A stretch of 38,536 nucleotides of DNA from assembly GCA_020832305.1 (NCBI GenBank), contig JAFIEV010000062.1:1-38536 (forward strand). The letters run 5' to 3'. The DNA is from Cyclobacteriaceae bacterium. GTDB taxonomy: Bacteria > Bacteroidota > Bacteroidia > Cytophagales > Cyclobacteriaceae. Position 1 is the first letter of the stretch. Each line of letters starts with the position of its first letter. The notes under the pieces were generated by a model. The model ran no database searches, had not been told where the DNA came from, and saw nothing but the letters and a program-made list of their open reading frames with translations. Shown piece after piece: positions 1 to 11,045 of this stretch. A program made the position numbers and the translations under genes.

Positions 1-83
1 TAAGCTTTTTTGCTCAGTCCGCTTTGCTGCCATTCATTGTAGGCTGACTGCATTTGCGCTTCAGTGTGTCGTGTCTTTTTCAT
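1..83 (-). CDS. IS66-type insertion element accessory protein, N-terminal part (runs off window edge)
   Basis: An ATG on the - strand at 83 opens a frame that stays open to the window edge and gives 27 residues, beginning MKKTRHTEAQMQSAYNEWQQ and ending SGLSKKA. The pattern of a charged start, a helix with E/W/Q and then 'SGLSKKAF' resembles the N-terminus of the small helix-turn-helix accessory proteins (TnpA-like) of IS66 elements in Bacteroidota. If so, an IS66 element starts here and continues to the left of the window. With only 27 residues the family call is tentative; the frame itself is directly visible. Confidence 0.4.
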   Translation of the reverse strand, partial: MKKTRHTEAQMQSAYNEWQQSGLSKKA

Positions 84-119
84 AAGACAATTTTAGAATA
101 AATTGCCGGACAGTTCTAG

Positions 120-512
120 ATGGGCTTAGGCGACTGCTTACATTTAAATGAAGATCAGTTTATCGGTTATGAAGAAGCGGTCAGGATATTTGCGGATATG
201 CAGAACCATTCCCCGACGGAGGAGTCAAGCTATGCTACAAGGCTGAGCGGGGGTTATAGGAAAAACATTGGCCTGGCCAAGTCATTATCTTTTCCCGATC
301 CGCTCGGCTTCTCGGGACAAAATATGCCAGGGGATAAGATAACAATAGGACCGAGAGTAAAAAAACAGTCCGGTGGACTTTTTCAGCGAGGGGCCAGCAT
401 GAAGGGTAGGTATGGCAAGTACATCGATATTGCTGAGGCCAAGCGGAATCCTGCGATTATGGAGGTGCTGATGGCCATCACTGCTTCTGTCCCTGTCTGG
501 CCTGGCTGTTGA
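120..512 (+). CDS. uncertain 130-aa ORF, no recognised family
   Basis: An open frame of 130 codons starts at ATG 120, directly beside the presumed IS66 end. I recognise no domain. There is no signal peptide or membrane segment, the composition is ordinary (many G, K and R) and there is no ribosome-binding site. It could be debris of an older gene or a chance frame; it is listed because it is the only substantial frame between the IS edge and the membrane protein at 603. Confidence 0.18.
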   Translation: MGLGDCLHLNEDQFIGYEEAVRIFADMQNHSPTEESSYATRLSGGYRKNIGLAKSLSFPDPLGFSGQNMPGDKITIGPRVKKQSGGLFQRGASMKGRYGKYIDIAEAKRNPAIMEVLMAITASVPVWPGC

Positions 513-602
513 ACCGCTGCTTTTTTTCTATTGTCATAAATAATATCTTGCGCACCTGAATTTTCTTCTTTAAAAACCTACATATAGCGACTATCTGCCC
601 TT

Positions 603-1337
603 ATGGCCAACATTAAAACAACACTATATCAGAAAAGCGGATATTGGCTGATTGGATTTTTTGCCCTGGCCCTTTTAGGCTTTTGGAGGAGTTATTATTC
701 ATTACCGGATAGGGACATATCATTTTACGAGCATTTTCACGGTATCAGTATGACATTATGGTGCCTGTTGCTGATCGCTCAGGCTTTTCTGATCAGACTA
801 AAAAAATACCCCCTTCACCGATTGATGGGAAGAGCATCGTTTATCCTGTTCCCAATTCTGATTCTTTCTACTTTTTTGCTTATCCACGCCAGCCTGGGAA
901 GAGCAGGCTTCATCAATTCAAAAATTTTGGTTGCATTGTCATTTATGGTCAATGCTGCGGTTATACTTGTTATCATTTATAGCCTGGGTATGTATTTCAG
1001 AAAGGACCGGTTGACTCATGCACGCTATATGGTCTGCACGGTTTTCCCCATGTTTACCCCAATCACCGACCGAATCATTTACAACTTCATCAGACCCCTG
1101 GTGCCCATTGCGCCTACCATTGAAGGCATGCCCTTAGTTCCATTTTTTGGGTTTCTTTTTGCGGATATTCTGGTGATCGGACTTGTCATTTGGGATTGGA
1201 AAGCCAACAGAAAGATCGGTGCTTTTGCCCTTGTCCTTGCATTGCTTTTAATGTACCATATCTCCGTATTCACATTTTATCAATTCCCTTTTTGGAAGGA
1301 CTTTGGCGTTTGGTTTTTGGGATTGGACTTGACCTGA
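603..1337 (+). CDS. multi-pass integral membrane protein, unknown function
   Basis: This 244-residue protein consists almost entirely of hydrophobic helices, with about seven predicted membrane spans (roughly residues 13-30, 48-66, 76-95, 104-128, 142-158, 176-198 and 204-225). Conserved-looking histidines and arginines sit at helix ends ('YEHFHG', 'LHRLMGRASF', 'LTHARYM', 'TDRIIYNF'). This recalls small uncharacterised membrane proteins of the DUF2306/cytochrome-b561-like type, where such histidines may bind haem, but I cannot assign the family firmly. It stands alone between debris regions, so context gives no role. The ATG at 603 follows an AT-rich leader without a clear ribosome-binding site, as is usual in Bacteroidota. 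Confidence 0.75.
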   Translation: MANIKTTLYQKSGYWLIGFFALALLGFWRSYYSLPDRDISFYEHFHGISMTLWCLLLIAQAFLIRLKKYPLHRLMGRASFILFPILILSTFLLIHASLGRAGFINSKILVALSFMVNAAVILVIIYSLGMYFRKDRLTHARYMVCTVFPMFTPITDRIIYNFIRPLVPIAPTIEGMPLVPFFGFLFADILVIGLVIWDWKANRKIGAFALVLALLLMYHISVFTFYQFPFWKDFGVWFLGLDLT

Positions 1338-1604
1338 TCCAGTCCTGAATTGCGAATGGTTTCCTGTCCTTAAGAATAGCTCAGTCTGATCAAAACGATT
1401 CATCAAACCTATATCCTAAAAAAATAGGCCGTATGCCCGGTATGGGAAGATATGAGCTCATTGTTTTCATCTTTGTATACTTATTCAGAGGTCCCTGGCT
1501 TTCAGGCTTAATTTTCCAGTAAGGTTATATTAAAACATCCAATTATTGACCATCGAATTTCACTAGCTATGGCAATTTTATTATATGGGATTTAATGAGA
1601 CTTG

Positions 1605-1639
1605 CTTGAAAATCTAAAGTTGAACTTTAGATTTTCAAG
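1605..1639. repeat. perfect 35-bp palindrome, second copy of the ATPase-upstream palindrome
   Basis: The arms are CTTGAAAATCTAAAGTT and its exact reverse complement, 17 bp each, around a single G. The same palindrome, two base pairs longer per arm, lies upstream of the intact DUF4143 ATPase gene at 7688-7726. Here it is followed after 12 bp by the 3' remnant of such an ATPase gene, so palindrome and gene seem to have arrived as one unit. Confidence 0.9.
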
Positions 1640-1651
1640 GTTTATTTCTGG

Positions 1652-1772
1652 AGAACCCATAACAGCACAGCGCTTGATCTATTGGTTCTGAAAGCCGGCA
1701 GAAAACTGGGTTTTGAGATAATACTTTCTGAAAGGCCAAAATAAGCCCCTGCATATGCTCTCAGGCTTCAAA
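1652..1772 (+). pseudogene. 3' remnant of a DUF4143-type AAA ATPase gene
   Basis: This segment aligns by eye with nucleotides about 8726-8848 of the intact ATPase gene. Shared stretches include 'GGTTCTGAAAGC', 'CTGGG(C/T)TT(C/T)GAGAT' and 'CTTTCTGAAA(C/G)GCCAAAA'. They encode the region around the C-terminal nuclease-like motif ('LMVLKAGKRLGFEIKLSETP' in the intact protein). The first 300 or so codons are missing and the palindrome is joined almost directly to this remnant, which fits an internal deletion of about 1 kb. It cannot make a working protein. Confidence 0.8.
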
Positions 1773-1884
1773 AAAGTTCCTGCAATGATCAGCTCCCCGA
1801 TATCATGCTTTTGCGATCGGTTGAAGCCGAATAAAATGGCGAAAAGGACCCAAAAGGCGGCTGTTTTGTATTAAATTTGCATAG

Positions 1885-2040
1885 AAAGAGGATTCCAAGA
1901 ACTATCTGAAGGGTTATGTTTCTTCGCCTACAAAACTAAATGATAATGGATATGTCTCATATGACCCAAGGTCTGGCTTCGGAATAGAATTAGATACCCA
2001 ATACTTAAAAGAAATAAGTAAATCATATATTGCATTGTAA
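1885..2040 (+). pseudogene. possible C-terminal remnant of an enolase-superfamily (mandelate racemase/dehydratase-like) gene
   Basis: A frame running from an in-frame stop at 1882-1884 to the stop at 2038-2040 encodes about 51 residues containing 'GYVSYDPRSGFGIELDTQYL'. A C-terminal 'G-Y-V ... G-x-G-I-E-L-D' pattern is typical of mandelate racemase/muconate lactonizing enzymes, including sugar-acid dehydratases such as L-fuconate dehydratase. No start codon or upstream domain is present. The call rests on one short motif and could be wrong. Confidence 0.35.
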
Positions 2041-2103
2041 GCCATCCCAATCTTTTGCCATTTAAAAATTAGAGAAAAAAATCAAAAAGGCCATTAAGGA
2101 TAG

Positions 2104-5310
<3,207 letters not shown>

Positions 5311-5349
5311 CCCAAGTATCAGTAAAACGGCTCGAAAACAGCTAAAGGT

Positions 5350-6050
5350 AAGGTTGATGTATCAGATCAGGCATTTGAGAAAAAGAGAAGGATAGTAGAT
5401 ACCGATACGATCAAGCACAAAAATGCCCGTGAGGCAGACGCCGAATGTATGTGCTTTCAGACCATAGAGCAGCTCAGGATAAGACAGTTACTTGAAAATA
5501 TGGGCTGGCACCAAGAGCAGAGCAGCATTAGATAGAAAAAGCGGGATCAAAAGGGCCGATAAAATACAAATGCGAATAGGTCGGGTCATAAAGAAATACC
5601 CTTCCATAGCTAAGAAGTAAAAACCGAAAATGAAATAGCCAGGCAGATTGAGCTAATAAAAAAAGATAGCTATCAGGATGACGAAAAGCATCTGGGCGTT
5701 TACTTTATCAGAACCAACCTGAAGTCAGAAGGTAAAAACACCATACGGTAAATATATAATTGCGATAGAGAGCAGTTTCAGAAGCCTCAAAAGCGAGCTG
5801 AACCTTAGGCCTGTCTATCACAAAAACGATGACTCTACTGTAGCACATCTCCATTTAGGCATATTGGCTGCTCAACACGATAAGGTATCAGTTAAAACAA
5901 AAAGGCATCAATCATAGCTGGTCAGAAATCGTAAGGATTAAAAACACTCAAAAAGTAATCACCATATCAGGGCAGAATACATTTGACGAAATTATTTCCA
6001 TAAGAAAATGTACAGAGCCCAATTAAAAAGTAAAACAGATATATGGGTTA
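5350..6050 (+). pseudogene. decayed IS1634-family transposase with the central catalytic part deleted
   Basis: Translations in shifting frames recover pieces of an IS1634-type (IS4-like DDE) transposase in the right order. The N-terminal piece contains 'DTIKHKNAREADAECM' and 'QTIEQLRIRQLLENMGW' (about 5355-5533). Next comes 'MRIGRVIKKYPSIA' (about 5570-5610), then 'HLGVYFIRTNLKSEG', 'FRSLKSELNLRPVYHKND' and 'AHLHLGILA' (about 5685-5875). Last comes 'GINHSWSEIVRIKNTQKV' running to a cysteine-rich end 'ISIRKCTEPN' (about 5905-6025). Several stops and frameshifts interrupt it. The middle of the protein (the 'FIKFSSVFEG ... DAGIATEENL' part) is absent here but is found as a separate fragment at 36484-36842. 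Confidence 0.8.
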
Positions 6051-6242
6051 CAAAAACTATCCCTTCGCAAAAAGAAAATCCGTAGTACACAAACCGGAAC
6101 CCAAAAAAACAAACACATTCATTTACAGGTCATTAATGACTCTTAGCTGCTAAATGGGTTAAAGAAAAATGAAAATTTGATGATTTTGACTCTGCTAAGT
6201 TAAACACATTTTTAAATATCTTCACAGGCAAAATTTAAATCT

Positions 6243-7388
6243 ATGTCTGTAGAAATCAAGCCTGCAAAAACCAGAAAGGACCTGGGCCATTTTATCAAAC
6301 TCCCGGCAAAGATCCATAAGGGACATCAGAACTGGGTGCCACCTGTATATATGGATGAATGGGAGTATTTTGATCCTTCCAGAAACCCTTCCTTTGCACA
6401 TTGCGATCATATTTTGTTGCTTGCTTGTCGAAATTCAGAAGTTGTGGGCCGGTGCATGGGGCTTATTCATCATAAATACAACGAGGATCATAATGAAAAG
6501 TGTGTGAGGTTCTCCTTTCTGGAGACATACAACGATGCTGAAGTTTTTAATGCATTGATAGATCATGTTGCTCTATGGGGCCATGGGCTGGGAATGGATA
6601 CACTTGTGGGACCACTTGCCTTTTCTGACAAAGATCCGCAGGGATTAATGATTGAGGGTTTCGATGAGCCGGTTCCTATTGCGACCAACTGCAATTATCC
6701 CTTTATGGTTAAACTTACTGAAAATGCAGGATTCAGTAAATTGTTCGATCTGGTGGTATATAAAATACCCATACCAGATAAGTTTCCGCCGGTTTATGAA
6801 AGGGTGGCAGAACGCTTCAGGGTCAATCACAAAAGTATCAGCTTTGTAGAGTTTAAAAGCCGCTGGCAATTAAGAATGTATATAAAGCCGGTACTTACCC
6901 TTGTCAATAATACTTTTACTGATGTTTACGGGTTTAGCCCATTTTCCGAAAAGGAGATGATAGATTTTGCCAACCGCTATATAATCTTCATTAACCCCCG
7001 ATTTGTAAAAGTCGCTTTAAACGAGCACAAGGAGGTAGTGGGTGCTGTGGTGGCCATGTCTGATATAAGCAAAGGATTGAAATTGTCGGGAGGTCACCTT
7101 TTCCCTTTGGGTTTGATATACATCCTGGTTTCGGGAATTTTATCCAGACAGTTAAATCTGCTTCTTGGGGCAATAGACCCCCGATACCAGGGCAGAGGCA
7201 TTGATGTAATGATGGGAATTAAGCTTATTGAGTCGGCCCGTAAAGCCGGTAAAACATTTATGGACTCTCACCTGGAGCTTGAATACAATACCAAGGTAAG
7301 GGCTGAAATGGAGCTTATTGGTGGAGTTGTTTACAAGAAATACAGGATCTATCAGAAAAGAATTAGCAATGTTGCAACCATAATCTGA
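6243..7388 (+). CDS. GNAT-like N-acetyltransferase family protein (381 aa)
   Basis: A soluble 381-residue protein without a signal peptide. The C-terminal half (about residues 235-375) has a GNAT fold signature: a strand with 'EVVGAVVAMSD', then 'GAIDPRYQGRGIDVMMG' (the R/Q-x-x-G-x-G acetyl-CoA pyrophosphate loop) and a closing 'NTKVRAEMELIGGVVYKKYR' where the family has its final helix and strand. The N-terminal half ('WVPPVYMDEWEYFDPSRNPS') resembles the first half of long, uncharacterised Bacteroidota GNAT proteins, so this may be a double-GNAT arrangement. The acceptor is unknown. It lies between an IS remnant and the DUF4143 ATPase and shows no link to the polysaccharide locus. Confidence 0.75.
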   Translation: MSVEIKPAKTRKDLGHFIKLPAKIHKGHQNWVPPVYMDEWEYFDPSRNPSFAHCDHILLLACRNSEVVGRCMGLIHHKYNEDHNEKCVRFSFLETYNDAEVFNALIDHVALWGHGLGMDTLVGPLAFSDKDPQGLMIEGFDEPVPIATNCNYPFMVKLTENAGFSKLFDLVVYKIPIPDKFPPVYERVAERFRVNHKSISFVEFKSRWQLRMYIKPVLTLVNNTFTDVYGFSPFSEKEMIDFANRYIIFINPRFVKVALNEHKEVVGAVVAMSDISKGLKLSGGHLFPLGLIYILVSGILSRQLNLLLGAIDPRYQGRGIDVMMGIKLIESARKAGKTFMDSHLELEYNTKVRAEMELIGGVVYKKYRIYQKRISNVATII

Positions 7389-7429
7389 TAAGTTGTTTGC
7401 GCCTGGTTATACCTTGCTGATTCCATTTT

Positions 7430-7579
7430 TCATCCTAACCCTGGGTGGAGATTGTCAATTCCAGAAGGGTTGAAGTGGCTGTCGGTGGTAAGGCTTACGA
7501 TCATTAGTATTTGAGACTGATTCTGGCAGGCGGTTAAAATAAGAATGGAAAGGGCTGCGGAAAGGATGAAGCAATTCAT
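7430..7579 (-). CDS. short frame with lipoprotein signal peptide, probably a truncated gene
   Basis: A 49-codon frame begins MNCFILSAALSILILTAC, a textbook type II signal peptide with lipobox L-T-A-C and lipidation cysteine C18. It then continues for only about 30 residues to a stop. The frame is too short to hold a domain, so it is either a very small lipoprotein or the 5' end of a deleted lipoprotein gene. The downstream neighbour is the 3' end of the GNAT gene on the other strand. Confidence 0.35.
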   Translation of the reverse strand: MNCFILSAALSILILTACQNQSQILMIVSLTTDSHFNPSGIDNLHPGLG

Positions 7580-7687
7580 GGTGGATTTCTATTGAAGTGA
7601 TATCAGCATTATTTTTGGCTATTAAGAAAGTCAATACTACAAAGATTTATCCTCCTTATTTCCGAAAAATCAAAAAAAACCACCAAT

Positions 7688-7726
7688 ACCTTGAAAATCT
7701 AAAGTTGAACTTTAGATTTTCAAGGT
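7688..7726. promoter_or_regulatory. perfect 39-bp palindrome upstream of the DUF4143 ATPase gene (operator-like)
   Basis: The 19-bp arms start ACCTTGAAAATCTAAAGTT and are exactly inverted around one central G (7707). The site ends 86 bp before the ATPase start codon. Both strands are AT-rich and no T-run follows, so it does not look like a terminator; a dimeric repressor site or a DNA hairpin is more likely. A near-identical copy occurs at 1605-1639. Confidence 0.85.
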
Positions 7727-7745
7727 TATTTGTACATTTGTTATT

Positions 7746-7775
7746 GATATTCTAAAATTGATCTTTGGGATTTCA
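7746..7775. promoter_or_regulatory. degenerate second copy of the palindrome
   Basis: These 30 bases match the core of the 39-bp palindrome at 23 of 30 positions (GATATTCTAAAATTG followed by ATCTTTGGGATTTCA). The central G at 7760 lies 53 bp from the centre of the perfect copy, close to five helical turns. This spacing suggests two protein-binding sites on one DNA face, between palindrome and start codon. Confidence 0.55.
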
Positions 7776-7812
7776 TAAAAATTAACTAGGTTTAAGTGAA
7801 AAATCGCCCAAA

Positions 7813-8955
7813 ATGGAAATACACAGACCTGATTTCATAAGAGAAACAGAAAGTTCCATCCTTAATAATCCCATAACCGCCATTATGGGGCCGCGACAAT
7901 GTGGCAAAACAACATTGGCACGTGCCATAGCCCAAACGACCGAAAGTATTTTTTTTGACCTGGAAGACCCATCCGATTATGATTTATTAAGCAGCACTCC
8001 CAAACTCATTCTGCAACAACAAAAAGGACTGGTTATTCTCGATGAGATTCAGCGCATGCCTGAATTGTTTCCTCTTCTCAGGGTATTAGCAGATGAACCT
8101 GATTCTCCCAGAAAATATCTGATTCTTGGGAGCGCTTCTCCGGATTTGATTCAAAGGTCTTCAGAAAGCCTGGCCGGAAGGGTCGCTTTTATTCATTTGA
8201 CAGGATTTAATGTACAGGAGCTGGGTGTCGAAAATCTCGAGAAGCTTTGGCAGCGTGGTGGCTTTCCTAAAGCATACCTCGGAACGGATGAAAAACAAAG
8301 CTTATCATGGAGGGAAAACTTTATACAAACATTTTTAGAAAGAGACATTGCAAATTTTGGGTTCAACATTCCCCCGGTATTGCTCAGGCGATTCTGGCTG
8401 ATGCTCGCGCATTATCATGGACAGATATGGAATGGCGCTGAATTTGCACGGGCCATGGGGACTTCTGAGCCTACCGTAAAAAGATATCTTGATATTCTCA
8501 CCGGCACATTTATGATCAGGCAATTATATCCATGGCACGAAAATATTAAAAAAAGGCAGGTAAAGGCGTCCAAAGTATATATTCGTGACAGCGGTATACT
8601 TCACGCTCTATTGGGCCTGGAGGGAAACCTGATTTATACACATGTGAAATCTGGCGCCTCCTGGGAAGGTTTTATTATTGAACAACTTATGTCAAAAATC
8701 AAGTCCCATGACTTTTACTATTGGCGAACCCACACCGGAACAGAGATCGATTTAATGGTTCTGAAAGCTGGAAAAAGACTGGGCTTCGAGATTAAGCTTT
8801 CTGAAACGCCAAAAATAAGCCGCTCCATGCACTCGGCCCTGGATGATTTAAAACTGGATAAACTGTTTATTATCTACAAAGGACGCAGGATCATTAATCT
8901 TGATGAAAAAATTACTGCCGTCCCCGCATATCAAATCCCTGAGTTTGACTTTTAA
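7813..8955 (+). CDS. AAA ATPase with DUF4143 and C-terminal nuclease-like domain
   Basis: This 380-residue soluble protein has the three-part layout of the AAA_14/DUF4143 family. An N-terminal P-loop ATPase carries Walker A 'GPRQCGKT' (26-33), Walker B 'LVILDEIQR' (about 76-84) and a sensor-like 'ILGSASP' (about 112-118). A central DUF4143 region includes a helix-turn-helix-like stretch ('GTSEPTVKRYLDILTGTF'). A C-terminal PD-(D/E)XK-like core reads 'GTEIDLMVLKAG ... GFEIK' (about 310-330). The biochemical role of the family is not settled; many genomes carry several scattered copies. Here it is preceded by two palindromic sites, and a deleted copy with the same palindrome sits at 1605-1772. 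It has no relation to the carbohydrate genes, with which it converges. Confidence 0.92.
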   Translation: MEIHRPDFIRETESSILNNPITAIMGPRQCGKTTLARAIAQTTESIFFDLEDPSDYDLLSSTPKLILQQQKGLVILDEIQRMPELFPLLRVLADEPDSPRKYLILGSASPDLIQRSSESLAGRVAFIHLTGFNVQELGVENLEKLWQRGGFPKAYLGTDEKQSLSWRENFIQTFLERDIANFGFNIPPVLLRRFWLMLAHYHGQIWNGAEFARAMGTSEPTVKRYLDILTGTFMIRQLYPWHENIKKRQVKASKVYIRDSGILHALLGLEGNLIYTHVKSGASWEGFIIEQLMSKIKSHDFYYWRTHTGTEIDLMVLKAGKRLGFEIKLSETPKISRSMHSALDDLKLDKLFIIYKGRRIINLDEKITAVPAYQIPEFDF

Positions 8956-9039
8956 AAATGCGAATATCCTTTCTAACAGGGACCCAATCATCACCGTGTG
9001 ATCTTACCAGGTAACATAAAAGTGCCAATACCCTTCACT

Positions 9040-9816
9040 TTATCCAAAATTCGGATCATTCACCGCCAGGTCATAGCGGCGGCTTTCGGGCCTGTGTGCG
9101 GCCATTACCCAAAAATAACAGCTTCGAACACCGGGCATTCCGCAGGTCGGGTGGTATCCTTCGGGAATGATCACACAATCACCGGAAGATACCGGGTGCA
9201 CATACTCAAAGGCTCCCGCTTTTCGGCTCAAAAAGTGAAAAGCAGATTGTGGCGCCGGGATGTCAAAAAAGCAATATACCTCCTCCAGATCCTCGGTGTG
9301 CTGATGTGGCGGCCAGCTCGTCCACTTTCCTTCGTCACCGATGGTTATTCCACAAATCAATCGTGAAGCCTCATCCTGCTGAGCCACTGTCATAAATACC
9401 TCGCGCCTGTACGGCGGCTCGCCGTGTATCTGATGGATGTCGCCCAGGGGAAGGGATAAATCGTATCGCCGGGTAAAGAAATGCCCCCTATTTTCGTACA
9501 GTCCTCCCCCTATAAAAAGCGAGCAATTGGCATCTGCCGTAATTTTTACGCTTTCACAGGCAGGAAGATAAAAGGAATCGAATTTATCCAATGCATACTG
9601 TATTCCTTTGTGTTCAATCTTAATTTTTCCATGTACTACAACGCCACTCAATTCTAAATCCTCATGATTGAGTTCGTATTCTGAATTTTTGTTCAGATTT
9701 AGGCGAAAAACCCAGGTGACTTTACATGCCGAATTTTCGGGTGTGACAATTTCAAAAAAGCCCTCTTCTTCGGGACTGCTGTATTTCCAGTTTTCGGGTA
9801 GGCTTACATCTTTCAT
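9040..9816 (-). CDS. KduI/IolB-family isomerase (5-keto-uronate or 5-deoxy-glucuronate isomerase-like)
   Basis: This 258-residue cytoplasmic protein without a signal peptide is a bicupin of the KduI/IolB family. The metal site is visible in the second cupin: H171-x-H173-x4-E178 in 'PPHQHTEDLEEV', with H222 in 'EGYHPTC'. This matches the H-x-H-x4-E and distant H of KduI. KduI converts 5-keto-4-deoxyuronate to 2,5-diketo-3-deoxygluconate; IolB acts on 5-deoxyglucuronate from inositol. The length is nearer IolB, but the locus (lyases, GH88, GH105) produces unsaturated uronates, so the KduI-like role is favoured by context. It is the last gene of the - strand series, 39 bp after the alginate-lyase-family gene, and the only cytoplasmic enzyme there. 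Confidence 0.82.
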   Translation of the reverse strand: MKDVSLPENWKYSSPEEEGFFEIVTPENSACKVTWVFRLNLNKNSEYELNHEDLELSGVVVHGKIKIEHKGIQYALDKFDSFYLPACESVKITADANCSLFIGGGLYENRGHFFTRRYDLSLPLGDIHQIHGEPPYRREVFMTVAQQDEASRLICGITIGDEGKWTSWPPHQHTEDLEEVYCFFDIPAPQSAFHFLSRKAGAFEYVHPVSSGDCVIIPEGYHPTCGMPGVRSCYFWVMAAHRPESRRYDLAVNDPNFG

Positions 9817-9855
9817 GATAGATTGATTTGCAGATTTGATTTACAAAAATGGAAA

Positions 9856-11040
9856 TTATTTGACTTTCAGCCATAGTACAGGATGCCTCACCGGAAGATT
9901 TCGGATAACTTCTGGATAGGTGGGATATGCAGGCAATCTCAGATAGGTTTCAATGAATTCCTGATTGTTAAATGCCATGGCCGAAAAAAGCAGTGCCGGG
10001 TGCCTTACCGGCCATTCATCCCATATGTAAATATCCTTATCGAACGGCCATTGATTCTTGTCCTTGATAAAGGGATAAATAAATTCCATTCCCTTCTTCA
10101 GTGACTTACCATCGGATGTTTCGTAGGTCCAGAGGTTATCCTCAGGCGTACTTAAAATTTGGGCCACCGTGCAAAAAGCGTCTATGTTAAACAACGCGTA
10201 TCCATAGGGTTTGGTACGCTTTAATTCTAATGGAAAGCTGCCGTCAACAGCCATTTGATCGGGAAGCAGTATATTTTTAAACCTGTCTTTACATAGCTTT
10301 ATAATCTCTTTATTATCTGTTAGCACGGCCATTGATGAGGCGGTGGCAGCCCAGCAAGTCGCATGGTTGTTGTGCCAGTTCATCTCTGCGATTCCGTATT
10401 CGTGGGTAGTCATCCAGGTTAAAAACTCACTGAACCAGTTTTTAATTTTAGCTGCCTGACCGGCAGGTATACCTCCTTTATCGGAGAGCAACTTTACAGA
10501 TTGAGCCACTTCAACAAAATGATAGGCATCAATTAATCCGATGCCCCTGCCCGTGACCCTTCCGTAGATGGCCTGGGCATACAACATATGTGGGTTCATC
10601 AGGGTGGCCGAATCTACAAACCATGCATTCAGGTGTTCCAGTGCCTTGTCGGCATACATTTGCTCATTTGTCAACAGCCAGGCTGATGTTAATGTAGCGA
10701 CAATCTCACTCAAACGGATCATGGCGAGTCGGTGAGCCGTAAAATTATCCGGATTCGTTTGTCCGTCTTTCTGGATGTAGGGCCCACCTGGATTTTCAGG
10801 ATCGGGCCACCAGTAATCCCCTTCAGAATAAAAATCATTTTGCCCGCCGGCGCTTCTTTCACAGGACGCATGGGCCACCGTTACCGGATTTGCATGTAAA
10901 AATGCTTTGGCTCTTGCTATTTCAGTTTCTTTAACCGATTGTATCACCTTATCTTTTAAGGCATCAGAAGCAAACAAATGGCTACTCAGCATGGCTGCAC
11001 TTAACAGCAAGGCTCCAATGATATATACTACTTTTGTCAT
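9856..11040 (-). CDS. alginate_lyase-family polysaccharide lyase, secreted
   Basis: A 394-residue protein with an N-terminal signal peptide (about 1-24, cleavage after 'LFA') and an all-helical toroid of the PF05426 type seen in PL5/PL38 lyases. Typical motifs are 'GDYWWPDPENPGGPYI' followed by 'TNPDNFTAHR' (about residues 73-105), the central 'MNWHNNHATCW' (about 220-230), which corresponds to the N-x-x-H active-site region of alginate lyase A1-III, and 'DGSFPLELKRTKPYGYALFN' (about 265-285). Members cleave uronate-containing chains (alginate or glucuronan) by beta-elimination, leaving an unsaturated non-reducing end. It sits between the Tat lipoprotein (5-bp gap) and the isomerase gene, which fits a lyase-to-isomerase pathway. 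Exact substrate unknown. Confidence 0.85.
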   Translation of the reverse strand: MTKVVYIIGALLLSAAMLSSHLFASDALKDKVIQSVKETEIARAKAFLHANPVTVAHASCERSAGGQNDFYSEGDYWWPDPENPGGPYIQKDGQTNPDNFTAHRLAMIRLSEIVATLTSAWLLTNEQMYADKALEHLNAWFVDSATLMNPHMLYAQAIYGRVTGRGIGLIDAYHFVEVAQSVKLLSDKGGIPAGQAAKIKNWFSEFLTWMTTHEYGIAEMNWHNNHATCWAATASSMAVLTDNKEIIKLCKDRFKNILLPDQMAVDGSFPLELKRTKPYGYALFNIDAFCTVAQILSTPEDNLWTYETSDGKSLKKGMEFIYPFIKDKNQWPFDKDIYIWDEWPVRHPALLFSAMAFNNQEFIETYLRLPAYPTYPEVIRNLPVRHPVLWLKVK

Positions 11041-11045
11041 GATTT

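Larger units (their letters stand above)
7389..7812. other. intergenic region with operator-like palindromes and a stray lipoprotein signal peptide
   Basis: This 424-bp gap holds a short - strand frame with a lipoprotein signal peptide (7430-7579), a perfect 39-bp palindrome (7688-7726) and a degenerate copy of it (7746-7775). These are listed separately. No terminator with a T-run was seen after the GNAT gene. Confidence 0.6.

Noticed and set aside
5311-6242. Search for an intact gene between GH2 and GNAT
   Set aside because: All frames are broken; the recognisable pieces belong to a decayed IS1634 transposase.
7688-7726. Palindrome as a transcription terminator of the GNAT gene
   Set aside because: It lies 300 bp after that gene, is AT-rich throughout, has no loop beyond one base and no following T-run, and recurs with the ATPase remnant, not with a GNAT gene.
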